Source: an uncultured Dorea sp.
GTDB taxonomy: Bacteria > Bacillota > Clostridia > Lachnospirales > Lachnospiraceae
Assembly: GCA_948602995.1 (NCBI GenBank)
Contig: CAPEBR010000003.1
Location: 124,001-188,000, forward strand
DNA length: 64,000 nt
Direction of reading: 5' to 3'
Positions 25,158 to 33,705 of this stretch are shown here, one piece after another. Position 1 is the first letter of the stretch; every line of letters begins with the position of its first letter. The notes under the pieces were generated by a model. It was not told the origin of the DNA, made no database searches, and saw only the letters and a program-made list of their open reading frames with translations. Made by a program: the position numbers and the translations under genes.

Positions 25158-26519
25158 ATGGCTAAGGCAAAGAAAAGTATTTATTTTTGTCAGAACTGCG
25201 GACATGAGGAAACCAAGTGGCTCGGGCAGTGCCCGATGTGTAAGGAATGGAATACATTTGTGGAAGAGAAGACCGGGACTGTAAAGTCCGGTACAGGAAC
25301 CGTGAAGACAGGGAGAGCGGCAAAGGCTGTGACCTTACAAAGCGTGTCTGCAGACGAGGATGAGAGAGTACTGACCGAGATTGGGGAGCTTGACCGGGTG
25401 CTTGGGGGAGGAATCGTACCGGGCTCTCTTGTGCTGGTAGGAGGGGATCCGGGCATCGGGAAATCTACACTGCTTCTGCAGGTGTGCAGGAAACTTTCAG
25501 ACAGTAACAGGAAGATTCTGTATATATCAGGGGAGGAATCGCAAAAACAGATTAAAATGCGGGCAAACCGGATGGGAAAGTTTTCCGACACCCTGTTTCT
25601 TCTGTGTGAAACAAACCTGGATCTGATTCGCGGCGTCATCGAAGAGCAGAAGCCGGATATGGCAGTGATTGATTCCATTCAGACGATGTATGACGATGCG
25701 GTAGCCTCTGCGCCGGGCAGCGTATCCCAGGTGCGGGAGTCTACCAACATTTTTATGCAGCTTGCGAAGGGGCTTGGCATCACGATCTTTCTTGTGGGCC
25801 ATGTGACAAAAGAGGGCACGGTGGCGGGTCCGCGGGTACTGGAGCATATGGTGGATACTGTGTTGTATTTTGAAGGGGACAGACATGCCTCCTACCGGAT
25901 TCTCAGAAGTGTAAAGAACCGCTTTGGCTCTACCAATGAGATCGGAGTGTTTGAGATGAGGGATAAAGGGCTTGTGGAGGTCGAGAACCCTTCGGAATTC
26001 ATGCTGAACGGAAGGCCAGAGTGTGCATCCGGCTCTGTCGTGGCATGCTCCATTGAGGGGACGCGTCCCATGCTCCTTGAGATACAGGCGCTGGTGTGCC
26101 GCAGTAATTTCGGAATGCCAAGGCGGACAGCAGCCGGGCTTGATTATAACAGGGTGAATCTTCTCATGGCAGTGCTGGAAAAACGGCTGGGACTGCCACT
26201 CTCCAGCTATGATGCCTATGTGAATATTGCAGGAGGGATCAGGATGAATGAACCGGCCACAGATCTGGGAGTTGTTATGTCGATTGTGTCAAGCTACAAG
26301 AACCGTCCGGTTGCCGGGGATACGATCGTCTTCGGCGAAGTGGGGCTGAGCGGCGAGGTGCGGGCGGTTACGATGCCGGAGCAGCGCGTGGCTGAGGCAA
26401 AGAAGCTGGGCTTTAAGACCTGTATCATGCCGGCTGTGTCTGTGAAGTCAGTAGGAAAGACGGAGGGAATGGAGATTATCGGGGTGAAGACAGTGAATCA
26501 GGCGATGCAGCTTATGTAA
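25158..26519 (+). CDS. radA: DNA repair protein RadA
   Basis: A 453-residue RecA-like branch-migration ATPase. N-terminal C4 zinc motif CQNCGHEETKWLGQCPMC (residues about 9-26), Walker A GGDPGIGKST near residue 96, the RadA-specific KNRFGSTNE motif near 253, and a C-terminal Lon-like domain (ending SVKSVGKTEGMEIIGVKTV). It helps process recombination intermediates. The ATG at 25158 after AGGAGAAGGGTT gives the standard RadA start; a frame extension to 25056 runs back into the terminator and is rejected. Confidence 0.96.
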   Translation: MAKAKKSIYFCQNCGHEETKWLGQCPMCKEWNTFVEEKTGTVKSGTGTVKTGRAAKAVTLQSVSADEDERVLTEIGELDRVLGGGIVPGSLVLVGGDPGIGKSTLLLQVCRKLSDSNRKILYISGEESQKQIKMRANRMGKFSDTLFLLCETNLDLIRGVIEEQKPDMAVIDSIQTMYDDAVASAPGSVSQVRESTNIFMQLAKGLGITIFLVGHVTKEGTVAGPRVLEHMVDTVLYFEGDRHASYRILRSVKNRFGSTNEIGVFEMRDKGLVEVENPSEFMLNGRPECASGSVVACSIEGTRPMLLEIQALVCRSNFGMPRRTAAGLDYNRVNLLMAVLEKRLGLPLSSYDAYVNIAGGIRMNEPATDLGVVMSIVSSYKNRPVAGDTIVFGEVGLSGEVRAVTMPEQRVAEAKKLGFKTCIMPAVSVKSVGKTEGMEIIGVKTVNQAMQLM

Positions 26520-26584
26520 AAGAGAGTGTGTCAGGGGGGCTGGCAGCGCCTGAAGTGCGGCGTATGGAGTATAAATGTATGAGT

Positions 26585-26615
26585 GGGCTGGTGCAGCTTC
26601 TGGGTGCGCCAGCCC
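26585..26615. other. GC-rich hairpin in the radA-coaBC convergent gap
   Basis: GGGCTGGTGC / GCGCCAGCCC stem in the 132-bp gap between convergent radA and coaBC. It may help end transcription, but no T-run follows on either side. Confidence 0.4.
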
Positions 26616-26651
26616 TTCGGAGTGTGCCCCGCCCCGCAGGGTCAGACTCTG

Positions 26652-27863
26652 CTAATTATGCAGCGCTCTGGTTCGATTTTTTAATATTTGGTCAATGAGC
26701 GCTGATGCGGCCTCATCTTTACTCATAAGGGGCAGTTCAGTCACAGAATCCGGTGTAATCAGAGTCAGAATATTTGTGTCAGTTTCAAAACCAGCGCCCT
26801 GCTGTCTCAGGTTATTTGCGGCAATCATATCCAGATTCTTTTTTATAAGTTTTCTGCGGGAATTTTCCAGCATGTTTTCTGTTTCCATAGAAAATCCGCA
26901 TAAGAACTGGCCTTCTTTTTTGTGCTCTCCCAGGTATTGGAGTATGTCGTCTGTCTGCTCCAGGACGATGGACAGGGAGGCGTCTGATTTTTTCATCTTT
27001 TCGCTGGAGACAGCAGCCGGACGGTAATCTGCAACTGCAGCTGCCTTGATGATCAGATCCATGTCATTGCTTCTTGAAGTTACCGCGTCATACATTTCTT
27101 TTGCCGACAGAACAGGTACGATGTCTGTGAACATGGGCGGTGTGAGGGAAGTTCTTCCCGTTACAAGCGTCACATCCGCGCCGCGGAGCATGCAGATCTT
27201 AGCAATGCTATATCCCATTTTTCCGGAAGAATGATTTGTAATATAGCGTACAGGATCAATAGCCTCCTGGGTAGGACCTGCCGTTACAAGGACGCGCAGT
27301 CCCTTCATATCCTTGGGAAAAGCGATATGGTGCAGTACATGTTCATACAGTGTTTCAGGTTCAGGCATCTTCCCGGCGCCAGTGTCTCCGCAGGCCAGTC
27401 TGCCACAGGAGGGAGCAATGACCTCCATGCCGTACTTTGCAAGAAGATTAAGATTATCCTGGGTAAGCGGGTTTTCATACATGCCTGTATTCATGGCAGG
27501 AGCAATCAGCTTCGGGGCACGGCTTGCAAGAACCGTAGTGGTCAGCATATCGTCAGCAATTCCGTGGGCAAGCTTTGCAATTACATTAGCCGTTGCCGGG
27601 GCAATGAGGATCAGATCCGATTTCTTTGCGAGAGCCACATGCTCTACCTGAAATTCAAAATTGCGGTCAAAGGTGTCTGTGATGCACCGGTTGCCGGTCA
27701 GTGTCTCAAAGGTGACAGGATTGATAAAATTTTTCGCATTCTCAGTCATGATAACATGGACAGCAGCACCGGATTTTACAAGGAGGCTTGCAAGAGAAGC
27801 ACTCTTATATACCGCGATTCCGCCGGTGACTCCAAGAAGTACAGTTTTCTTTTCCAATATCAT
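26652..27863 (-). CDS. coaBC: Bifunctional phosphopantothenoylcysteine decarboxylase / phosphopantothenate--cysteine ligase
   Basis: A 403-residue fusion enzyme for two steps of coenzyme A synthesis. CoaC part: VLLGVTGGIAVYKSASL, active histidine in VEHVALA near residue 75, APAMNTGMYENP and GRLACGDTGAGKM with the catalytic cysteine. CoaB part from about residue 190: VLVTAGPTQEAIDPVRYITN, KAAAVADYRP and KKNLDMIAANN. GGAGGATATATT precedes the ATG. The divergent neighbour is an ECF-type uptake protein whose likely substrate is pantothenate, so the two loci would serve one pathway. Confidence 0.95.
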   Translation of the reverse strand: MILEKKTVLLGVTGGIAVYKSASLASLLVKSGAAVHVIMTENAKNFINPVTFETLTGNRCITDTFDRNFEFQVEHVALAKKSDLILIAPATANVIAKLAHGIADDMLTTTVLASRAPKLIAPAMNTGMYENPLTQDNLNLLAKYGMEVIAPSCGRLACGDTGAGKMPEPETLYEHVLHHIAFPKDMKGLRVLVTAGPTQEAIDPVRYITNHSSGKMGYSIAKICMLRGADVTLVTGRTSLTPPMFTDIVPVLSAKEMYDAVTSRSNDMDLIIKAAAVADYRPAAVSSEKMKKSDASLSIVLEQTDDILQYLGEHKKEGQFLCGFSMETENMLENSRRKLIKKNLDMIAANNLRQQGAGFETDTNILTLITPDSVTELPLMSKDEAASALIDQILKNRTRALHN

Positions 27864-27882
27864 AATATATCCTCCATCATGT

Positions 27883-27993
27883 GTAACCTTCGCAAATCCA
27901 TCTAAAATTCGCTCCGCGAATGGGATTTGCTCACACCTGAATCATTTTCTTACGGACTTTGCAGTAAATGCAAAGTCCTGTGCGAACAGTAAC
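27883..27993 (+). repeat. Repeat A, copy 4
   Basis: Nearly full copy in the divergent gap between coaBC and the ECF S-component gene: GTAACCTTCGCAAATCC, hairpin 1 with ATTCGC TCC GCGAAT, linker TGAATCATTTTCTTACGG, hairpin 2 GGACTTTGC AGTAAAT GCAAAGTCC, and GCGAACAGTAAC. The outer left arm is shortened. It begins 20 bp upstream of the coaBC start. Confidence 0.82.
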
Positions 27994-28021
27994 GAACTGT
28001 TATATTTTATCATACCTTGTT

Positions 28022-28110
28022 TTGTTTTGACTTGCAAGATATATTATAATTTGTTATAATATATCCCGTTGCAGTGTTAAGGTTCACTTTGGACTTATCC
28101 GAGTGAACCC
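28022..28110 (+). promoter_or_regulatory. Promoter and leader hairpin of the ECF S-component gene
   Basis: TTGTTT at 28022-28027 and TATAAT at 28045-28050 with a 17-bp spacer; a second TATAAT lies at 28055-28060. The leader contains a hairpin GGTTCACT / AGTGAACC at 28081-28109. No known riboswitch class was recognised. Confidence 0.5.
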
Positions 28111-28168
28111 TGACCTAATTGTATTGTATCCCACATAAGCGGGAATGATAACAAGGAGGAATTGAATA

Positions 28169-28825
28169 ATGAAAGAAGTAAGACACGACACAAGATGGAT
28201 GGTCAGTGTTGCACTTATGGCAGCGATTGTCATCGTACTGGCGAATACACCGCTTGGTATGATCCAGCTCCCGATTATTAAGGCGACAACTGTACACATT
28301 CCGGTAATCATCGGGGCGATTCTGTTAGGTCCTTCGGCGGGAGCGATTCTTGGAGCGGTATTTGGCATCTGTTCTCTGATCAGCAATACCATGGCGCCGA
28401 CCCTTTTGTCCTTCGCATTTTCACCATTTATGAGTACGACAGGACTTACGGGGGCAGTGAAGGCAGTCTGGGTATCCGTTGGCTGCAGGATGCTGATTGG
28501 AATAGCAGCCGGATGGCTCTGGATTCTGCTTAGCAAATGCAGAGTGAATCATCTGCTTGCCCTTCCTGTTGCAGGCTTTGCAGGCTCCATGGTGAATACG
28601 ATTGCAGTGATGGGAAGCATTTATGTATTGTTCGCGCAACAGTATGCAGATGCCAGAGACGTAGGAGTATCGGCAGTCTGGGGTCTCATTATGGGAACCG
28701 TGACAGCTTCGGGAATTCCAGAAGCGCTGGCAGCGGCAATTCTGGTACTGGCTCTTGGAAAGGTGCTGATCCAGGTGTTCAAGAGAATGGATATGCCGGT
28801 GATGCAGGCACAGGCGTCAAAATAG
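28169..28825 (+). CDS. ECF transporter S component, probably pantothenate (PanT-like)
   Basis: A 218-residue membrane protein with about six helices. The N-terminal helix block MVSVALMAAIVIVLANTPLG, followed by KATTVHIPVIIGAILLGPSAGAILGAVFG, is typical of substrate-binding S components of energy-coupling factor vitamin transporters. It needs the shared EcfA/EcfT module, not encoded here. Position divergent to coaBC makes pantothenate the best guess, as for PanT; specificity is inferred from context. AAGGAGG lies upstream of the ATG at 28169. Confidence 0.8.
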   Translation: MKEVRHDTRWMVSVALMAAIVIVLANTPLGMIQLPIIKATTVHIPVIIGAILLGPSAGAILGAVFGICSLISNTMAPTLLSFAFSPFMSTTGLTGAVKAVWVSVGCRMLIGIAAGWLWILLSKCRVNHLLALPVAGFAGSMVNTIAVMGSIYVLFAQQYADARDVGVSAVWGLIMGTVTASGIPEALAAAILVLALGKVLIQVFKRMDMPVMQAQASK

Positions 28826-28841
28826 AATAGAGAAATGATAA

Positions 28842-28886
28842 AAGGTATAATCCCTGGAAATTTATTACAGGTATTATACCTTATTT
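28842..28886 (+). terminator. Rho-independent terminator
   Basis: AAGGTATAATCCCTG / CAGGTATTATACCTT stem with an A/T-rich loop, then TATTTGTTACTTTTT. It follows the ECF S-component gene by 16 bp. Confidence 0.75.
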
Positions 28887-29026
28887 GTTACTTTTTGCGG
28901 TTATGCAATTGTTGCGCAGTAATAAAAGCTAAGGGATGATGCCCTCTGTCCCGGGAATGCGCATTTGTGACCCGTGAACATTAACTCCTGTTCCGTGAAT
29001 ATTATTTCTTATATGCGAAAATGTAA

Positions 29027-29055
29027 TTGTAAAATTACTGTGAACTTGCTATAAT
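29027..29055 (+). promoter_or_regulatory. Vegetative promoter of the secreted acidic protein gene
   Basis: TTGTAA at 29027-29032 and consensus TATAAT at 29050-29055, spacer 17 bp, 49 bp upstream of the start codon at 29104. Confidence 0.7.
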
Positions 29056-29103
29056 ATTCACAGTGGCAACCACAATAAATGATTTATAAAGGAGAGCAGA
29101 ATT

Positions 29104-30543
29104 ATGAGAAAAAGAATGAGCAGAATCTTATCAATTCTGATGGCTTCTGTGCTTGTTGTATCAGCAGGTAGTGTTGTACGGGCTGAAGAATTTAATGAGC
29201 CGGAAGCGCAGGAAACATTGCAGGCAGCTGAGGCGGAATCAGTGGAAGCAGAACCAGCTGAGGCGGAACCAGTGGAAGCAGAACCAGCGGCAGATGCAGA
29301 AGTGACAGAAGAAGGAACACAGGAAGAGGACACCGGGGAAGAGACAGATGCGGATCTGCAGGAGAATGCAGAAGAGGTACTGGCACAAAAAGAAGAGAGT
29401 AAGTTAGAGTCAGCTTCAGAAGCAGAAGAAGTATTGGATACAGAAGGCGTCCGTGAACTTTTGGCAGGAGGAGCGGCAGTAGTAAAGCAGAATGATATTG
29501 TAGTAAATCATGTAAGCACATATAAACAGCTTGAGTATTTTGATAAAAATCCGGAGCAGATGGTGATATGTTCAATTATTCGCGATCTTAGTGACAGCTT
29601 TGTTTCTTTTTGCAAGAGTGTAAGTCTGCCAAAAGGAACAATTGAGCTGGCGGTTTCGAATATTCAGCAAAGCGGATGTAGTGTTGAGTTTGGCGTTTAT
29701 AGTGATGCGCAGATGAACAATCGCATAAGTTCTTATGGTTATGTCACGCAGGGAGATACTAGAAGCATTATTTGTAACATTCCAAAAGACGGCTCTTATT
29801 ACATAGGAGTAAAACCGTCTACATCTATTCCTGAGAGACAGTATTATGCAGTTGCACTGATTGCCTGCTCTTACAGCGGACAGGATCGTGCAATTAAGAA
29901 CAAGGAAAGACTTGTGATCGGCCAGAAAGACGGGGGCACAGTAAATTACGTCAAGTATAAAGCAACACAGACCGGATATTTGAAAACCAGTACTGATACA
30001 AGTTCAAAGATGGTAAAGATTACACTGTGTGATAAGTCTAAAAAGGCCTTATCAGGAGAAACTCTTGCCAGTGAGGAACCGACGTATGGCGTAAAGAAGG
30101 GAAAAACCTACTGGATTAAGCTGAAGAACCCATGGTCCACGTCTGCAGGTTATTATACATTTACACTCAACAATGGAAAAGTAAAAGAAAGCAAGGCTGG
30201 AAAATCACAGAAAAAGGCTGTAACAATCAAGAAAAATAAAAATATAAAAGGATGGATTGAGGCAGGTAAAAAAGAAGGCAAACAGGCAGACTGGTATAAA
30301 TTTAACCTGACTGGCAAAAAGTCAGTGAAAATTTATATGAAAGGCGGTACCAATGATAAGATTAATGTTACCGTATATGAGAAAATAGGAAGCAGAACTA
30401 GAAAGATAGGTACAAGAACAGTAAACAATAACTTTAACAACATAATACCATCAAGAGGAAAATGGTCAAAAGGGACCTACTGGATTAAGATCTCAAGAGG
30501 TACAGCCAAATCATCAGGATACTACACTCTGAAGTGGAAATAA
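29104..30543 (+). CDS. Secreted protein with acidic linker and PPC-like beta domains
   Basis: A 479-residue exported protein. A signal peptide (basic start, hydrophobic core ILSILMASVLVVSAGS, cleavage near VRA-EE at residue 28) is followed by about 90 residues of Glu/Ala-rich low complexity, including a 30-bp in-frame tandem repeat at 29226-29285 coding for AEAES/PVEAEP units. The rest has beta-rich repeats resembling bacterial pre-peptidase C-terminal domains (PPC): YWIKLKNPWSTSAGYYTFTL near 330-350 and YWIKISRGTAKSSGYYTLKW at the very end. No peptidase or sortase motif is seen. A surface or released binding role is inferred. Confidence 0.75.
   Translation: MRKRMSRILSILMASVLVVSAGSVVRAEEFNEPEAQETLQAAEAESVEAEPAEAEPVEAEPAADAEVTEEGTQEEDTGEETDADLQENAEEVLAQKEESKLESASEAEEVLDTEGVRELLAGGAAVVKQNDIVVNHVSTYKQLEYFDKNPEQMVICSIIRDLSDSFVSFCKSVSLPKGTIELAVSNIQQSGCSVEFGVYSDAQMNNRISSYGYVTQGDTRSIICNIPKDGSYYIGVKPSTSIPERQYYAVALIACSYSGQDRAIKNKERLVIGQKDGGTVNYVKYKATQTGYLKTSTDTSSKMVKITLCDKSKKALSGETLASEEPTYGVKKGKTYWIKLKNPWSTSAGYYTFTLNNGKVKESKAGKSQKKAVTIKKNKNIKGWIEAGKKEGKQADWYKFNLTGKKSVKIYMKGGTNDKINVTVYEKIGSRTRKIGTRTVNNNFNNIIPSRGKWSKGTYWIKISRGTAKSSGYYTLKWK
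29226..29285 (+). repeat. 30-bp tandem repeat, two units, in coding sequence
   Basis: Units 29226-29255 and 29256-29285 differ at one base and encode ten-residue Glu/Ala/Pro units in the acidic linker of the secreted protein. The length may vary between strains. Confidence 0.8.
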
Positions 30544-30554
30544 GAATTATTTAA

Positions 30555-30594
30555 ATTGGGGACGGGGCATTTTTAAAAATGCCCCGTCCCCAAT
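30555..30594. repeat. Repeat B palindrome, copy 1
   Basis: Perfect 40-bp palindrome: ATTGGGGACGGGGCATTTTT and its reverse complement. It lies between the secreted protein stop (30543) and the PucR start (30617), where it could also act as a terminator hairpin. Confidence 0.9.
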
Positions 30595-30616
30595 GCAGAT
30601 TGGAGGATGGAATTTA

Positions 30617-32221
30617 ATGAGTGTAACAGCAGGTGATCTGCTAAAGCTTCCGTCTCTTCGCTGTGCCGAGGTGCTGGGCGGCAGGAAGGGCCTTGCAAAG
30701 ATCGTTTCCTCTATATCCGTACTGGAGTCCACGAATCCGGATATACTGGTGGACGGATTGTTTCCCCAGGGGGAATTTTCTGGCAGTGAGATTGTTATTA
30801 CTGGTTTTATGAATATTCTGGATGATGTGGAGTGTCAGTGCGCCAATATCCGCAGGATGGCAGAGGGCGGAGAGGTTGGTCTGATCCTTTTTTATGTGGG
30901 TGTCTATCTTCCTGATGTGGATCAAAGACTGATTGATCTGGCGGATGAACTGGACTTTGTGCTGATCTGTATGCCGAAGGGGGAGAGGAATCTGCGTTAC
31001 AGTGAGGTGATCTGTGATGTGATGGATTGTATTTCCAGGGATCGTGCCGGAAATGAATCTATTGTGTCAGAGATTCTGGAGAGGGTGTCTGTGCTGCCGC
31101 CACAGCTTCGCTCTGTGAATACGGTGCTGCAGATGGTGAGTGACCGGATGAAGCTTTCCCTTGTTCTGTGTGATTCTTCCATGAGGATTCTGAATCTTGT
31201 GGCATGGCCGAGAAGCCTGGAGAATGTGCTGAAAAATGGAATGCAGGAATGCAGGACATTTCCCGGGGATCAGGAGTTCCAGAGGTGTCCGTTTCTTGAT
31301 GACGGTTATATGGGGCGGGTTACGCTGCATCCCGGACACTGCGAGACAGTGGAACTCTTTTTGATTTACCAGGACGTACCAGGGGGGTATTTTCCGCGCA
31401 GGGTTGTGGAACAGATTACGGATGTTGTGTGTCTCGGGGTAAATATATGGGGGCAGCAGCATAGTGAGGTTGCGGTTCATGAACTGGTACATGCGATTAT
31501 ACAGGATGAGCCGATGAAAATGCGCAGGCTTGCGGAGATCTTCCGGATTGATGTGGAGGCAATTCATGAAATGTGGATTGTATGTGGGGAAAGGGAGAGC
31601 ACAGAGCAGTATCTGAAAAAGGAAATGGGTTCTCTTCGTGCTTTTGCAGAGAGCTGTGCGGATACGGTGGTGGCAGATGTTTATGAGGGGAAGCTGCTGC
31701 TGTTCTTAAGCAACCCATATTCGCAGAAGGAGGCAGAGGAGCAGATTGCCGGGATTCTGGGACAGGTCAGTATGGCGGGGGAAGCCATAACTCTGACGCG
31801 ATGTAATGGGCTTGGCAGTACGGGTGATGTAAGAAGGGCATATCTGTGCCACCGGGACTATCTTGCAGAAAGCGGAAGGGTATTTCCGGGGAAGCGTTAT
31901 TTTCAGATTGGAGAGATTCAGTTTGTGAAGGAATGCCGTGAACTGGCTGAGAGAGGAGAAGAGGAGGTTCAGCGGGCCCTTGGAGTGCTGGACTGCATCA
32001 AGGCAGACCGGGAAGCCGTTAGCCTTGTTGATACATTGAGCCTCTATCTGCTGGAGGGAGATTCAAGTGTTACGAAAACGGCGGAGCGGATGTATCTACA
32101 TAGAAATACAATCAAGTACAGAATACACAGACTTACGGAGCTTCTTGGATACCGCCCGGACAAGATGCCGGAGGGGATCGCGCTGTACCGTGCGGTTGTT
32201 GTCAGAAGGCTCTTGTGTTAG
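30617..32221 (+). CDS. PucR-family transcriptional regulator
   Basis: A 534-residue regulator with an N-terminal PucR domain (MSVTAGDLLKLPSLRCAEVLGGRKG, ISVLESTNPD), a central GGDEF-like/CdaR region, and the C-terminal HTH_30 domain (LVDTLSLYLLEGDSSVTKTAERMYLHRNTIKYRIHRLTELLG). PucR proteins often activate purine or hydantoin catabolic genes; a DUF917 and hydantoinase/oxoprolinase pair starts 384 bp downstream and is the likely target. The ATG at 30617 follows GGAGGATGGAATTTA; an in-frame ATG at 30593 lies in the Repeat B palindrome and is rejected. Confidence 0.92.
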   Translation: MSVTAGDLLKLPSLRCAEVLGGRKGLAKIVSSISVLESTNPDILVDGLFPQGEFSGSEIVITGFMNILDDVECQCANIRRMAEGGEVGLILFYVGVYLPDVDQRLIDLADELDFVLICMPKGERNLRYSEVICDVMDCISRDRAGNESIVSEILERVSVLPPQLRSVNTVLQMVSDRMKLSLVLCDSSMRILNLVAWPRSLENVLKNGMQECRTFPGDQEFQRCPFLDDGYMGRVTLHPGHCETVELFLIYQDVPGGYFPRRVVEQITDVVCLGVNIWGQQHSEVAVHELVHAIIQDEPMKMRRLAEIFRIDVEAIHEMWIVCGERESTEQYLKKEMGSLRAFAESCADTVVADVYEGKLLLFLSNPYSQKEAEEQIAGILGQVSMAGEAITLTRCNGLGSTGDVRRAYLCHRDYLAESGRVFPGKRYFQIGEIQFVKECRELAERGEEEVQRALGVLDCIKADREAVSLVDTLSLYLLEGDSSVTKTAERMYLHRNTIKYRIHRLTELLGYRPDKMPEGIALYRAVVVRRLLC

Positions 32222-32306
32222 TGCAGGCTTTGAGTTTGGGAACAGTTTATTCTGCGGCTGTTCCTTAGAAGAACGATCGCGGAATCTGTGGTATCTGTTA
32301 CATCTG

Positions 32307-32352
32307 AAGCAGGAAAGCATTGTCCATTTGGACAATGCTTTCCTGCTTTTTT
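32307..32352 (+). terminator. Strong Rho-independent terminator
   Basis: Perfect 19-bp stem AAGCAGGAAAGCATTGTCC / GGACAATGCTTTCCTGCTT with an ATTT loop and T-run. An upstream hairpin GGGAACAG / CTGTTCC lies at about 32237-32264. The rest of the 383-bp gap to 32605 shows no clear gene, repeat or recognisable promoter. Confidence 0.9.
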
Positions 32353-32604
32353 CTGCCTGTGAAACGATGCCTGTCTGTTCTTTGGGGGCGTATACTAAGA
32401 AATATAGTGTGTGTCAGATAAATCTGCCGCACGGTATAACAGGATGCGCACAGACGCATAAGGAAACATCCCGCTTTGCGGCTGGCGCGGTACTCATGAC
32501 AGATTTCAGCGGCCGTGAGTATAATTGTAATCCGGTTCTTGGGTAAAGGAAGATTTTGGATAGACCGGATGAAGGGAGTCAGATGAGGAAAGGAGAAACA
32601 TAAG

Positions 32605-33705
32605 GTGAGAAAATTAGGAGTTCAGGAAATTGAGGACATTGCTCTCGGAGCTGCGCTTCTGGGAGCAGGCGGAGGAGGAGACCCGTATGTGGGGAAGCTG
32701 GTAGCGCTGGGGGCGGTAAAGGAGTGCAAAGAGGTTACACTTTTAAGCCCTGATGAGGTTCCAGACGATGCGCTGGTTGTCCCGGTTGCAATGATGGGTG
32801 CGCCGACCGTTCTTGCGGAAAAGGGAATTGGTGGAAAGGAGTACCAGACACTTTTCAAGATGGTTTCCCAGTTTTTTGGAAAGGAAATCTATGCATTCAT
32901 GCCCATAGAGGCAGGAGGCGTGAATTCCATGCTTCCGATTGCGGCCAGTGCAAGGCTGGGACTTCCTCTTGTGGACGCAGACGGCATGGGGAGGGCATTT
33001 CCAGAGCTTCAGATGGTGACATTTACCATGGGAGGTATGAGCGCATCCCCTATGGCGCTGACAGACGAGAAAGGAAACAGTGTCATTTTTGAGACCATCA
33101 CAAATAAATGGACAGAGGAACTGGCAAGGGCAGTTACCATGAGCTGCGGCGGTGCGGTGTCAGTGTCCCTTTATCCTATGACAGGAGCGCAGCTTAAAAA
33201 ATACGCGGTCCGCGACATTGTGACAAGGAGCCAGAGGCTGGGAGAGGCAATACGGACCGTGAAAGCCAGTACGGACAAGTCCCCGGAGGAGCAGTTTCTC
33301 GAAGCAGCAGAAGGGTACAGGCTTTTCAAGGGCAAGATCGCTGATGTATTGAGAGAGACGAGGGACGGATTCAATTTTGGAAAGGTGCTGCTGGAGGGAA
33401 TCGGTGAGTGCAGAGGGAAGAATGCCTGTGTGGAATTTCAGAATGAGAATCTGGCTGCCTATGTGGAGGGTGAGATTGTAGCGACAACCCCGGACTTAAT
33501 CTGCCTTGTGGATACAGAGACATTTGTGCCGGTTACGACAGATGCATTAAAATATGGAAAGCGGGTACTGGCAGTGGGGCTGAAATGTTTTGAAAAATGG
33601 CGCTCAAAAGAGGGACTTGAGCTTGTGGGACCGAGGTATTTCGGCTGTGATACTGACTATATCCCTTTGGAAGAGCGGTGTAAAGGAGGGATTTATCATG
33701 TATAA
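32605..33705 (+). CDS. DUF917 (S-methyl thiohydantoin desulfurase-like) protein
   Basis: A 366-residue protein of the DUF917 family: GVQEIEDIALGAALLGAGGGGDPYVGK at the N-terminus, MMGAPTVLAEK, FMPIEAGGVNSMLP, LVDADGMGRAFPELQMVTF, and ITNKWTEELARAVTMSCGG. Family members occur beside hydantoinase/oxoprolinase subunits; a Pfam rename to S-methyl thiohydantoin desulfurase N-domain is from memory. The start is GTG at 32605 after AAGGAGAAACATAAG. The next gene overlaps its end by 8 bp, suggesting a two-subunit enzyme. Confidence 0.88.
   Translation: MRKLGVQEIEDIALGAALLGAGGGGDPYVGKLVALGAVKECKEVTLLSPDEVPDDALVVPVAMMGAPTVLAEKGIGGKEYQTLFKMVSQFFGKEIYAFMPIEAGGVNSMLPIAASARLGLPLVDADGMGRAFPELQMVTFTMGGMSASPMALTDEKGNSVIFETITNKWTEELARAVTMSCGGAVSVSLYPMTGAQLKKYAVRDIVTRSQRLGEAIRTVKASTDKSPEEQFLEAAEGYRLFKGKIADVLRETRDGFNFGKVLLEGIGECRGKNACVEFQNENLAAYVEGEIVATTPDLICLVDTETFVPVTTDALKYGKRVLAVGLKCFEKWRSKEGLELVGPRYFGCDTDYIPLEERCKGGIYHV

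Noticed and set aside
27231..27905. A 224-codon plus-strand frame opposite coaBC
   Set aside because: It is antisense to a well-conserved enzyme gene and has no ribosome site or family resemblance.
32067..32546. A 159-codon frame spanning the end of the PucR gene and the gap after it
   Set aside because: It crosses a strong terminator hairpin, has no ribosome site and resembles nothing known.
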